Source of the DNA: Capsicum annuum
Lineage: Eukaryota > Streptophyta > Magnoliopsida > Solanales > Solanaceae
Reading direction: 5' to 3'
Length of the DNA: 64,000 bases
NCBI RefSeq assembly: GCF_002878395.1
Contig: NC_061119.1
Span: forward strand, 15,319,895-15,383,894
Position numbers and translations under genes: made by a program. The notes below the pieces were generated by a model. It saw only the letters and a program-made list of their open reading frames with translations, was not told the origin of the DNA and did no database searches. Positions within the stretch are counted from its first letter, which is position 1. Each line of letters starts with the position of its first letter. Shown here in pieces: positions 33,554 through 45,303 of the stretch.

Positions 33554-34029
33554 AGAAATAGGGTCTAGGCTAAGTTTTAGGATTATCCTTTTTCATGTAT
33601 TTTGATTTATTCCTTATTGTTGTACTCAATTAATATTTCAATGAAACTTGGCACTTTTATTTCCAAAATTGAATTTTATCTCAAATTAATGGCTTGAGTC
33701 AATTTATCATAATTGTAATTACTTGATGCTAGGACAACCCTTGGCTCAAAAAGGTAACCCAACTAAGACAGGTGTATTATTTGTTGTGTATGATATAACT
33801 ATCTTATGTGATGTAACTATTTTATGTGCTTATGTGTGTTGTTAAATTAAAGGTAAATTGATCTACTCCTCAAATCCTTAGAAAACCCTTTAGGAAAAGA
33901 AACAAAATATATGCCTACTATCGAAAGTTCGTCCAAAACAATCCAAGTCCCCAAGTTTCTAAGAAAGTCCTCAACCATTTTCGTTATTTATTTTTTTTAA
34001 ATGTATTCTTATTCTTTTAGGAAAATTTC

Positions 34030-34900
34030 ATGGATTCGAGGACCACACAACTAAAAAGACGGATAGTGGAGTTAGACCAAGTAGAAGAAATACAAAAAGA
34101 AGAGGTCAAGAGAATGATTAGGAGGGCCGACCAGGAAAACAAAGAAATTGCTAAAGTCAAGTAGTTGATCGCACAGGAAAAGAAGAAGTTTGAGCAAGCT
34201 CCGCCTTTAAACTTAAAAGAGGACCACTGGGCCAAGATTAAAGGGGATGCCGTCTAGCCAACTAGGATCAGGGCGGAAAGTGAAAAGATCACCCTCAAAT
34301 CTCACTTTAAAGGACATTCTCGATGCCCCCATATCGTGAAATGCTCAATAGTCTATCAGATCCGAAGAGATATGAGAGTCCTCCACCCTGATCAAATAGA
34401 AGGACTTAGCTGCTTTCTCGAAAATGCTCATAAAAGATGTCATTATCATCCAAATTAATGTGGCCATACCACTAATGAGTGTCCTACTTTAAAGTCCAGG
34501 ATTTTCAATATGATCCGCATGGGCAAATGAATAATTTATGGGGACCACAAACCATTCTCTGATGCGATCGGGTTAATCCTCGAATGCCCATCATCAACGA
34601 CGTACAAATTTACAAATATGACTTCACGAGGTTTGAAAGTACCTACCATAAAATCTAATCAAAGATCATCCATACCAAAATTTTGGAACCAGTGGAAAGG
34701 AACCCTAATATGGTGTCTAAGGCTTAGAAGAAATTCAGAGAGGTTTGTCATTATCATGGAGGGATCGAAAGGCACAACTTGGAGACTTGCCATGCTTTTA
34801 AGATGGATTTGGAGAGCTTGGTAGATACAGGATAGATCAAGCTAGAATTTCCACTGTACCACTCATAGAAGATTAAGATATGAAAGAAACAGAATGAAGT
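34030..34900 (+). pseudogene. Coiled-coil and CHYH-type knuckle region of Ogre-like element
   Basis: From the ATG at 34030 a highly charged helix (T-Q-L-K-R-R-I-V-E-L, Glu/Lys-rich, to about 34200) suggests a coiled coil. Two related cysteine-histidine boxes follow: CHYH-x6-H-x4-C near 34438-34480 and CHYH-x5-H-x4-C near 34748-34790, each followed by an L/F-K helix. This noncanonical knuckle recurs in gag of Tat-lineage elements. Stops and frame changes break the region. The DNA from 34900 to about 35380 shows no convincing coding. Confidence 0.5.
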
Positions 34901-35379
34901 AGAAATGCCCGCATCTATCTAAGACCTAGTCATTAGTATTATCTTTTCTGTTGTTATTTTCCTTTTGTGTTTTCCTGATGTAATGAACTCTAATGAAATT
35001 TCAATGAAATGAAGTTTAATCCTTCCTATTTGATCTACATATGGCCTGATTTCTCTTTTGTGAGATATGTCGGCAGCCTTTTTGCCCGAGCTCCATCCTT
35101 TAAACTCGCTATATCTCATTTTGTCAAAGAAAGTCATGTGAGTCTAAAATCAAAATACTTGGCAAAAATCTTGCCAAGACCCATTTATCAAAAAATCAAT
35201 GGACAAAGTCCTGCTTGTTAATTTATTTTGAGTCAATATCTACCCGTGGATCAATTTACCAGCGATGAAAGAAACTTTATGTGTTTAATTTATGTCAGAT
35301 ATCTTGTATTATTTATCACTAACCGAATCTAACATATTTACCTTTGGAGTTAATTTACCAGGTAATCAAGTAAGTAGAA

Positions 35380-35483
35380 ATTGATCTGTGTTGACAAAAC
35401 TGACTGAACATCAATATTTCACTAGATCTAAGGTAAATAAAAATTCCTCCCTTGACCATCGCTTGGCTGAAGAGGAAAGAATG
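35380..35483 (+). pseudogene. Start of Ogre-like gag, left part of a split gene
   Basis: The segment EHQYFTRSKV near 35403-35433 resembles the start of Gypsy gag proteins. The frame runs to the GAATG at 35479-35483, where the chromovirus 35484-46076 is inserted, and resumes at 46077-46082 after the second GAATG. Confidence 0.5.
35479..35483. repeat. Target-site duplication, left copy (GAATG)
   Basis: Identical to 46077-46081; brackets the chromovirus insertion. Confidence 0.93.
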
Positions 35484-38136
35484 TGTAACGCCCCAATTTT
35501 CTAAACCAAAGTGCTACACGGTGCTTATGACCCCGAAAGACCACAAGCTAACCCATGACTGATATCTATACCTATATACTGCAATATATGATGTAATAAT
35601 GCAGAAAACATGAACAATAGGCTATAAGGTTCAACTGCATAAAATATTTGACAAATCATAACATCCATATAGGATAACGAATACCCAAAACAACTAAAAT
35701 CTGAATCAAATCTGAGCTAAATCTGAAAGCCTCTAAATACTGTCTGAATAAGGAGTTGAAGAAACATGTCTCCAATTAACTTCGTCTAGCAAAACTGAAC
35801 TGAACTAATAAATAAAATAAATAATATCATCCCGAATGGATGAGGACTCACTGCAACTCTGCGACTGGAATGCTACTGCTACTGCTAATTTGGAGCTCGT
35901 ATCTGTGAACCTATGGTGCAACGTGAAAGAAAGCACCATAGCACAAATACGTCAGTACAACTGGGAGTACTGAGTATACGATTGAGGTAGGCTAAATACA
36001 AAAAGGCTTTACATGCATGAATGATGCTAACTGAATGACTGATATGAACGTAAGAGTGCAAACATGTATACGTAGTAACTGAGATCGTGATTACGTGATA
36101 TCTAGATCTGGACACTAATACATGATCTACTAATATCTAGCATGGCAAATACTGAAATTCTGATAACATAGATGATTGTGTCTAACAGTCCTAAATCTAA
36201 TGGAACTATCTGTGTTCCATTTTGTAACTGAATTGACTATATCTGACAGTCCTGATATACTGAAATCTAAAGAACTATCTGAGTTCTTTTATTGAGATTG
36301 GGACTAAAACTATGGAAGGTAGTTGTTTGACTGATATTCCCCAATAACGTATATATCTAAGTTGGGGTCCAATCTCTGCCCCGACTGGAAGGGTGTTAAT
36401 ATCACGTCACTATTAAGGATAACTATGAGTGACCCTTAGCTGACAGGTACTCAAAATGAGAATGGTGGGAACCCTAAATTAACGGATTAAGACACCTCAT
36501 CAATCCTAATCTGACAGGTTAAGATGTCTCAACCTATGCTGGCTACATAGTTTTGGAACACAAGGATAATTACTAAGAATCACACCCTAAACTGATAGGT
36601 GAGTTCCCATCCTTGGGTTCACTCGGTGCTAAATTCTACTCCCATATGAAGAGATTGGACGTGATTTAACTGACGGTACATGAACTGAGTAACTGACTTC
36701 CATTGACTAACGGGTTAGTGCTTCTATTTGAGAATTAACTGAGATCATGAGATTTCTAAGGTTTCCTAAGTCAGATGCCCGACTGAGTTCTATAGATCAT
36801 GGCTTGACTGAGATTATCGTGATAACATGACATGGCTCTAGATACATAACTATATTTTTTGGGTACAAGTAGCCCCAAGACTCAATGAAAGGAAATTGAC
36901 ACACATGACTGACTTGATCGTAAGAGTAGAGTCCACAATTTACCATATCATAAGTAGGGGATTTTACACTAAGCATAGTTCTCAATATCTTATAAATGAA
37001 AGGGAAATTCATACAACATGTATATACTTGCATAGCTTCAATATCATGGTTAATCCATATCACAACAACAACGCATATCACTCACATGAAATTCATGGAA
37101 AATCGTAAAGCATAGAGCATGGACTCGTCATTTAAGCACTATTAAATCATGGGACATGAATTCTATCATCTAGGAATATTATCAAACACTTTGCATGCAT
37201 TCTTTTAGCTTAAGTGTGTTCATGAATTTCACCATATTAAGCCATATAAGGATCATGGGTTTCAACTAACAAACACATATACTTCATGAAATCACCTTTA
37301 GATATCATCTTGAAACTTAAACAACAATCATCAACATGTACATGCTCATATCACAACAAGACAATCACAAAATAATATTTAAAACATGGTTCTTGAGCTC
37401 TATGAATGAAATGGATCCATAGATGAACACTACGCATACCTGAATCAAGGTTCTTGATGTTTTTGAACTTGAAGGATTTGAAATCCTTTGATTTTTGAAG
37501 AAGATTAGGTCTTGTTCTTGGAGATTACATTTAGAGAGAAACCCTAGTTTTTGTTTGTGAAATAATAATGGGCAAAAATGGCTAAATTTGGACTCATCTG
37601 GGTATATATAGGCAAGTGGTAAGTGACCAAAATACCCCTATTAAAATGGCCTGGAAGTAAACTGAACGTGGCGCGTGATGACCCGACTGACGATCCGTTA
37701 GGAACTTAATGGTCCGTAATTTTGATTGTCATATGTGGACCAGAAATGGGGTTCACTAGATAAGAGTTGACGGCCTGGATGATGGTCCGTAAAAAATTTG
37801 ATGGTCCGTCAACTCATTCGTCAATCCTTATCTAGAACGTGGCCCTACTACCTTGGCTATGATGGTCAAAGTGGCGGTCCGTCACTTGTTTGGCGGTTCA
37901 TGAACTTGGATGTTGCACCTGGGCGTTTCGGTCAGTCCTAAATAAAACATCCATAACTTCCTTGTCTGGTGTCGGATTTGGACAAAATTGGTATCATTAG
38001 AAAGATAACATAATTTCCCACGTGATAAAATGTAGAGATCTTAAAAATACCACAGGTAAAAAATAGATTTATATTTCAAAGCAAGTGCTAGTATCCTTGA
38101 GATGATTTCTAGTTAGGAATAAGCACGGGTATTACA
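35484..38136 (-). repeat. 3' LTR of the 35484-46076 chromovirus
   Basis: Read on the minus strand, it begins TGTAATACCCGTGC at 38136 and ends GGGGCGTTACA at 35484 (2653 bp). The region 37680-37915, about 220-450 bp from its start, holds repeated 'ggtccgtMa' and 'ttgacggcc' words that form inverted pairs. The rest has the irregular 'actga/tctga' texture. Confidence 0.93.
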
Positions 38137-38172
38137 ATATCTCTCCCTTGATATCATTCGTCCTCGAATTAA
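38137..38172 (-). promoter_or_regulatory. Polypurine tract before 3' LTR
   Basis: On the minus strand the sequence AATGATATCAAGGGAGAGAT stands directly before the LTR start TGTAATACC; AAGGGAGAG is the purine run that would prime plus-strand synthesis. Confidence 0.75.
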
Positions 38173-38439
38173 ACTGACTAAGAGGGAAAATAATAAATGA
38201 ACATGAGTGACTAAGACATGAATTCATGACTGATATGCTAAATATACTGAGCTCATGCACATCTGATGCATGGCTAACTAGTACATGAATGTGTGACTGA
38301 GTGTTTTGATAAACTGAGTTTCTCAAGACGAGAATGCATAGCTAATGCATGATTTTATGACTGAACTAATACATGAATGAATGACAGAGTATGAAATGGT
38401 AGTAGATACCACATTTATAATGGGAACATGAATATGAAA

Positions 38440-39941
38440 CTGAATAAGCTTAAGGCAAACTATTACCTTGAGCTTGATCTGAATCGGCGGAGAAGAGGTA
38501 AGGATACTTGGTACGCCACAGACTGATTTCGTGAAATAACCTTAACTAGAGGGACCTCTTTATTCCTTAATTGACGAGTCTGATAGTCTAAGATTTTGAC
38601 TGGAATCTCATTATAAGAAAGACTGTTCTAAACATAAACGCTCTGAATAGGGAATACAATTGCTAGGTCACCTACGCACTTCTTGAGCAAGGATACATGG
38701 AAGACCGGATGAACTGAGGATAAATCTAAAGGCAATTCAAGCTCATAACCTACCTTGCCTAAACGACTGAGAATCTTAAAGGAACCGATATAGCAAGGAT
38801 TGAGTTTCCCTTTCTTGTCGAGCCTCTTCACTCACTTCATGGGAGAGATCTTGAGATAGACATAATCATCGACCTCAAGCCCGAGATCCTTTCTACAAAC
38901 TTTAGCATAATACTTCTGTCGGCTTTGAGCATCCCAGAGTCTTTCTCTGATCAACTGAACTTTCTCTAAGGCATCGAAAACTAAGTCAAGACCTATGACT
39001 GAGGCCTCACTAACTTTAAACCAATCAATTTGAGATCTATACCTTTTGCCATAGAGAGCTTCGAATGGAGCCATTTTAATACTGGAATGATAGTTATTAT
39101 TGTATGCAAATTCAATCAAAGGAAAATGGTCATCCCAACTTCCCTTGAAATCAATTGCACACGCCCTTAGCATATCTTCAAGAGTCTGAATGGTCCTTTC
39201 TGCTTGACCATCTGTCTAAGGATAAAAGGCTATACTGAGATGGACTTAGGTACCAAGACCCTTTTGGAATGCTTTCCAAAATTGAGAGGTGACCTGGGTA
39301 CCTCTGTATGAAATAATAGATAATGGAACCCCGTGTAATCTGACCAACTCCCTGATATAGAGTTTGGCATAATCCTCGGCTGAATAAGAGGTATGAACTG
39401 GAAGAAAATGAGCTGACTTGGCCATCCTGTCAATAATAACCCAAATTGAATTGTAATGATGACGAGTTCTAGGAAAACCCATCATGAAGTCCATGTTCAC
39501 TTATTCCTACTTCCAAGTAGGAATGGTGAACTCCTGCATGGGTCCACTAGGCTTCTAATGCTCTATCTTAACTTGCTGACATGTAGCACACTTATCCATA
39601 AACTCTACAATATCTCTCTTCATCCCACTCCACCAATCGATTTCTTGCAGGTCGCGGTACATCTTAGTGGCCCCTGGATGAATAGATTATCATGCACCGT
39701 GCACTTTTACAAGAATCCACTACTTTAATTCATCTACACCTAGAATGCACAGACGAACCTGACAACGAAGAACCCCATCTCCCCCTTGGGAGAAAACCTC
39801 TACTCTCTGATTATGAATTGACTCTTTTAGCTTGACAAGGCTAGGATCCCTGTCTTGCTTTTCTTTCACCTCGGAAACTAGAGATGACTCTAAACTACTC
39901 TGAACATATACACCACCCTTCGAAGAATCGACTAAGCGCAC
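38440..39941 (-). pseudogene. Integrase and chromodomain-like tail, chromovirus (minus)
   Basis: The zinc-binding N-terminal region (..HPGATKMYRDL..CATCQQVK) is at about 39690-39570. The catalytic core starts MDFMMGFPRT (39500), and the second catalytic position, normally S-D-R-G, reads S-Y-R-G (about 39330), so Asp is Tyr. Then come T-D-G-Q-A-E-R-T-I-Q (39215-39185), F-x-Y-N-N-x-Y-H-S-S-I (39110-39070) and KGKLNPCYIGSF (about 38815). The tail includes HPVFHVSLLKKCVGD (38705-38660) and a weak chromodomain-like segment near 38590-38530. In-frame stops occur at several points (for example 39721 and 39246). Integrase inserts the DNA copy; the chromodomain biases target choice. Confidence 0.85.
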
Positions 39942-39959
39942 ACCTAGTTTGGAGAGCTA

Positions 39960-40426
39960 TGGATTTCTTGAGCTATCTTCTTGTTGTTGTCCTCGACGTA
40001 AGAAACACTACCTATGAAGAGTCTACTGAGAGTGTCGGCCACAACGTTGGCCTTGCCCGAATGGTGAAGGACACTCATGTCATAATATTTCAAAAGATCT
40101 AACCACCTTCTCTGATGAAGATTAAGATCTTTTTGAGTAAAGACATACTAGAGACTCTTATGATCCGTGAAGACATCTACATGAACTTCGTATAGATAAT
40201 GCCTCCAAATCTTTATGGAAAATACTACGGCTTCTAACTCAATATCATGAGTAGGATAATTCTTATCATAGGGCTTTAACTATCTGGAGGTGTAGGCTAT
40301 GACCTTACCATACTATATGAGGACAAAACCTAAACCCACTCTGGACGCATCATAATATACCACAAACATATCTAAACCATCTGGAAGAACTAGAACTGGA
40401 GCTGAGGTGAGTTGAGTCTTCAACTC
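39960..40426 (-). pseudogene. RNase H domain, chromovirus (minus)
   Basis: The first catalytic box V-V-Y-Y-D-A-S-R-V-G is intact near 40370-40340, followed by a stop in the next conserved strand (V-L-I-stop-Y-G-K-V, about 40320). Later motifs include Y-P-T-H-D-I-E-L-E (about 40260-40235) and F-T-D-H-K-S-L followed by a stop (about 40165). The domain removes the RNA template strand during reverse transcription. Confidence 0.8.
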
Positions 40427-41250
40427 TTAAAAACTCTTCTCACAAGGATCTGACCACTGAATCTTGACCTTCTTCTGAGTCAATCTGGACATGGGGAATT
40501 CAATAGAAGAAAATACCTTGACAAACCATCTGTAATATCCAGCCAATCCCAAGAAACTCCTGATATTTGATGGAGAGACGGGGCGAGGCCAGTTTCTTAC
40601 CGCTTCGGTCTTTTGAGAATCTACTCTAATACCATCACCGTAAATAATATGGCCAAGGAATGCTATTGATCTTATCCAAAAATTGCACTTACTGAATTTG
40701 GAAAATAGCTGGTGATCTCTGAGAGTCTGAAGAACAATCCTGAGATAGTTTGAATGATCACGCTCTGTGCGGGAATAGACCAGGAAATCATCTATGAAGA
40801 CTATGATGAACATGTCCAAGTACTGCTTGAACACATGATTCATCAAGTCTATGAAAGCGACTGGGGCATTGGTAAGACCAAAGGACATAACTAGAAACTC
40901 AAAGTGACCCTACCGAGTACGGAAAACTATCTTTGTGATGTTACATTCTCTAACTCTGAGATGATGGTAGCCTGATCTGAGGTTTATTTTGGAGAAATAA
41001 CTGGCATCCTGAAGTTGGTCAAAAAAATCATCTATTCTGGGAAGAGGATACTTGTTCTTGACCATAACTTTGTTGAGCTGACGGTAATCAATACACATCC
41101 TAAGAGAACCGTCTTTCTTATGCACGAATAAGACTGGTGCACCCTATGGGGATACACTGGGCCTGATGAATCCCTTATCTAAGAGATCCTTCAACTAATC
41201 TTTCAGTTATTTGAGTTCTACTGGTGCCATTCTATATGGCAGAATAGAAA
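40427..41250 (-). pseudogene. Reverse transcriptase domain, chromovirus (minus)
   Basis: The stretch [18 protein letters not shown] opens the frame at 41125. A stop replaces the Tyr of the R-Y-G-H-F-E-F box at 40910-40912, and the same frame then continues to 40427. The active site F-I-D-D-F-L-V-Y-S is intact (residues 31-39 of the second piece), and F-L-G-H-I-I and [11 protein letters not shown] follow in normal order. It would be functional but for the single early stop. Confidence 0.92.
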
Positions 41251-41499
41251 TAGGTTAAGTTTCTGGAAGAAGATCAATGTCGAAGTCTATTTCTCTTTCG
41301 GGAGGAATGCCTGGAAGATCTTTAGGAAACACGTGAATACTCATTTACAACTGGGATTGATTCAAGTCTCGAAGATTCAAAACTGTAATCTTTAATATGC
41401 TTAAAATGATACACACACCTCTTAGAAATTATTTTCCTTGCCGAAGGGAGGAAACAAGCTGACTCCTGAAAGATGAAGTACTACCTTTCCACTCTAGGA

Positions 41500-42200
41500 T
41501 GGGCTCATTCGGGAACTGAAACTGAACTACCCTGGTATTGCAGTCGACTGCGTCATAGCAGGAATAAAGCGAGATCAAAATCAGTCATTTCTAACTCGAC
41601 TAAATCTGCTGATGTGGCTTTATAAAATATCAAACCGGGTAGTGCCTGTATACCCACCGAGCTATAATGGTTTTACCTACTATGGTAGAGACTGAAAAGG
41701 GATCTGCTAAAATTTTGGGACTGATTCTAAAATCGCTCGCTATATAAGGAGTAACAAAAGACAAGGATGCACCTGGATCTAGTAAAGGGTAAACATGAAC
41801 ATGGAAAATCTATAAGATACCAGTAACGACATCAAGAGAATTTTCCTGATCCTGTCGGTTCTGAAGAGCATAGAGTCTATTTGGGCGTTGCCCATTAATA
41901 TCACTGGAAGTGGCACCTTACTGATTTAGGTGATCGGACTGGGCTTTGAAGTGATTCTACTGACCTTGTAGACCTGACTCCGAATAATATCTAATCCTGT
42001 GGCTTTGCTTGCCTCAAGTGAATCAAACATCGCTACCATCTCTACAGGTACCCTTGTGGTTCTTACCATAAGTCTGACATAGGGGATTAGTTTGGGCACT
42101 GCTGACATTTCCCTAAGACTTAGAGCCTGATGCTCGATCTCTGTTGCTGTCTTTGAATTTTAGCATAGGGGCACTGGCGGAGGAAGGAGCTGTAATTGAT
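41500..42200 (-). pseudogene. Zinc knuckle and protease region, chromovirus (minus)
   Basis: Near 42075-41960 the minus strand reads Y-G-K-N-H-K-G-T-C and then C-F-T-stop-G-K-Q-S-H, a CCHC knuckle in which a stop stands at a metal-ligand position. The protease part (about 41900-41500) is recognisable only in pieces, because frames change. Confidence 0.55.
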
Positions 42201-42249
42201 GGCTTAGGATAAAACTGCGAACGGTTTCCTCCTTCTGATTTTGGTTGAG

Positions 42250-42999
42250 TAAAACTGAAACTGCCTGACCTTGCTCTCTTATTCTACCTCTCCCTAGTCC
42301 TAATATTCTACTCCTCTATTTTTTGAGCATAATCCATGAGCTTGGCTAAAGTCATATCACTATTTAGCATCACAGACCTACACTTATTTACCACGCTATC
42401 ATTCACCCCTAACACGAACTTGCTTATCTTAGCCCTGTTGTCTGCAACCTTATGAGGGGTATATCTGGCTAGCTGAGTAAATCTAAGAGAATACTCCTTA
42501 ACCGTCATATTTCCCTTCCTGAGGTTGATAAACTCTAGAACTTTTGCATCCCTCAGCTCTTAGGGAAAGAATCTATCAAATAAAGTCGTGAAAAATTCCT
42601 CCCACTCTATAGGACCTGCATCCTCTAACCTCTCAGACTTTTACTGTTTGTATCAAGTGTGAGCAACATCCTGTAACTGGTATGCGACAAACTCGACACT
42701 CTGACAAGAAGTAAGTCCCATGATGTCTATGACCTTATAGACTTGGTCAATGAATTCTTGAGGGTCTTCATCAGACTTAGACCAAAAGAAAGATGGAGGG
42801 TTCATTCGGGTGAAGTCCTGATCCTAGCGGCGGCTGAGTTGGCCATTGGATTGGTCAGAATAACTAATGGCCGTTCATTTTGGGTGGCCACAAATTGAGC
42901 AAGTGTGGTGAATATGGCCCTAAACTCTGCATGAGAAATATTTTCACCCAAAGGATCTTCGGGCTGAGAAGCTGGCTGGTTTCTTCTCTTTGAAGGCAT
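42250..42999 (-). pseudogene. gag of chromovirus (minus)
   Basis: The start M-P-S-K-R-R-N at 42999 lies 202 bp inside the primer site, and the same start is used by related gag genes (compare 63813 and 51899). The N-terminal frame stops at 42802, and the capsid segment resumes with MTVKEYSLRFTQLARYTPHK at 42508-42449, the conserved part of plant Gypsy gag. Several stops separate the two pieces. Confidence 0.85.
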
Positions 43000-43200
43000 A
43001 TTCTAAAATAAGAGAAGAATGAACTAGACTGAGAGTTTAACTTGAGATTATGCTCACTAGCATGATATGAATACCGAAAGAAAGAAACTATTCCTAAAAT
43101 ATCTTATAGCCTCTTGCACATAAATATGGCACGCAACACACTCATGCACAAGACTCTACTAGATGCGGCTTTCAAAATTCCTAGGACTCTATTGAACCTT

Positions 43201-43215
43201 AGGCTCTGATACCAA
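43201..43215 (-). promoter_or_regulatory. Primer-binding site, tRNA-Met (minus)
   Basis: On the minus strand TTGGTATCAGAGCCT follows the 5' LTR end by 3 bp. It matches the 3' end of initiator tRNA-Met, the primer of most plant Gypsy and Copia elements. Confidence 0.9.
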
Positions 43216-45086
43216 GTTTGTAACACCAAGATTTTCTGAACCGGAGTGCTACACGGGGCTTATGAACCCAAAGGACTACAAACTAACCCATGACTGATAT
43301 CTGTACCTGTATACTACAATATATGACATAATAATACGGAAAACATGAACAATAGGCCATAAGGTTCAACTGCATAGAATATCTGACAAATCATAACATC
43401 CACATGGGATAACGAGTACCCAAAACAACTAAAATCTAAATCAAATATGAGCTAAATCTGAAAGCCTCTAAATATTGTCTGAATAAGGAGTTGAAAGAAC
43501 ATGTTTCCAAATAAACTCCATCTAGCAAAACTGAACTGAAATAATAAATGAAATAAATAATATCATCCTTGAATGGATGAGGACTCACTGCAACTCTACG
43601 GCTGGAATACTACTGCTACTGTTGATCTACAACTCGTATCTATGAACCTATGGTGTAACGTGAATGAAAGCACCATAGCGTAAATGCTTCAGTACAACTG
43701 AGAGTACTGAGTATACGAGTGAGGTAGGCTAAATGTAAAAGGGTTTTACATGCATGAACGATGCTAACTGACTGACTGATATGAACGTAAGAGTTCAAAC
43801 ATGCATACATAGTAACTGTGATTGTGATTACATGATATCTAGATATGGGCACTAATACATGATTTACTAATGTCTAGCATGAAAAATACTAAAATTCTGA
43901 TGACCTAGATGACTCTGTCTAATAGTCCTAAATCTAATAGAACTATCTGTGTTCTATTCTGTAACTGAATTGACTGTATCTGACAGTCCTGATATACTAA
44001 AATCTGAAGAACTATCTGAGTTCTTTTACTGATACTGGGACTAAAGTTGTGGAAGATAGTTGTTTGATCGACATACCCCAATAACATATATAGCTAAGTT
44101 GGGGTCCAATCTCTGCCCCGACTGGAAGGGTGTCAATACCGAGCCACTGGTAAGGACAGCTGTGAGTGACCCTTAGCTGGAAGGTACTCAAAATGAGAAT
44201 GGTAGGCACCCTAAACTGACAGATTATGCCACCTCATCAACCCTAATCTGGCAGGTTAAGATGTCTCAACCTATGGTGGCTACGTAGTTCTGGAACACAA
44301 GGATGATTACTAAGAATCACACCCTAAACTGACAGGTGAGTTCCCATCCTTGGGTTCACTCGATGCTAACTTCTACTCCTATCTAAAGAGACTGAGCGTG
44401 ATTCAATGATGTTACATAGACTGAGTAACTGATTTTCATTGACTGACGGATTAGTGCTACTATTTGAGAATTAACTGAGATCATGAGATTTCTGAGGTTT
44501 CCTGAGTCACATGCCCGACTGAGTTCTATAGATCATGTCTTTACTGAGATTAGCATGATAATATGACATGGCTCTAGGTACACAACTATATTTTTTGGGT
44601 ACAAGTACCCCCAGGACTCAATGAAAGGAAACTGACACACATGACTGACTAGATTGTAAGAGTAGAGTCCACAATTTACCATATCATGAGTAGGGGATTT
44701 CACACTAAGCATAGTTCTCAACATCTTATACATGGAAGGGAAATTCATACAACATGTATATACTTGCATTACTTTACTAGCATGGTCAAACCATATCACA
44801 ACAACAATGCATATCACTCACATGGAATTTATGGGAAATCGTAAAGCATAGAGCATGGACTTGTCATTTAAGCACTATTAAATCATGGGACATGAATTCT
44901 ATCATCTAGGAATATTATCAAACACTTTGCATGCATTCTTTTAGCTTAAGTGTGTTCATGAATTTCACCATATTAAGCCACATAAGGATCATGAGTTTCA
45001 ACTAACAAACACATATACTTCACGAAATCAACTTTAGATATCATCTTGAAACTTAAACAACAATCATCATTATGTACATACTCATA

Positions 45087-45303
45087 TCATGACAAGACAA
45101 AAAAAAAAGGGCATCTCGGTGCACTAAAGCTACTGCTATGTGCGGTGTTCAAGGAAGGGCCCCACCATAAGTGTGTATCATATGCAGCCTTACCTTACAT
45201 TTTTGCCAGAGGCTATTTCCAAGGCTTGAACCCATCACCTCCTGGTCGCATGGCAGCAACTTTACCAGTTACTCCAAGGCTCCCCTTCATCATGATAAGA
45301 CAA
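45087..45303 (-). repeat. 14-bp target duplications of the SINE
   Basis: TCATGACAAGACAA at 45087-45100 and TCATGATAAGACAA at 45290-45303 differ at one base. The other LTR of the same element has a single related site and no insertion (about 37350-37370). Confidence 0.85.
45101..45289 (-). mobile_element. Au-type SINE, minus strand
   Basis: On the minus strand the element starts GGGGAGCCTTGGAGTAACTGG, with A-box-like 'agtaactggtaaag' and B-box 'gggttcaagcc' near 45267 and 45230: an internal RNA polymerase III promoter of tRNA origin. It ends '...gtagctttagtgcaccgagatgccc' followed by a T-run (45101-45108 on plus as A). This matches the Au SINE family known from many angiosperms. It moves by borrowing LINE enzymes. 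The ORF-like frame over it at 45046-45321 is not coding. Confidence 0.88.

Noticed and set aside
35885..37108. Several frames repeated at 43640-44817
   Set aside because: They are the same LTR sequence in two copies; they are repeated because the LTR is, not because they are genes.
43201..43215. tRNA gene fragment
   Set aside because: The match is only the 3' end of initiator tRNA-Met and stands at an LTR edge, so it is a primer site. No complete tRNA or rRNA gene was found in the window.
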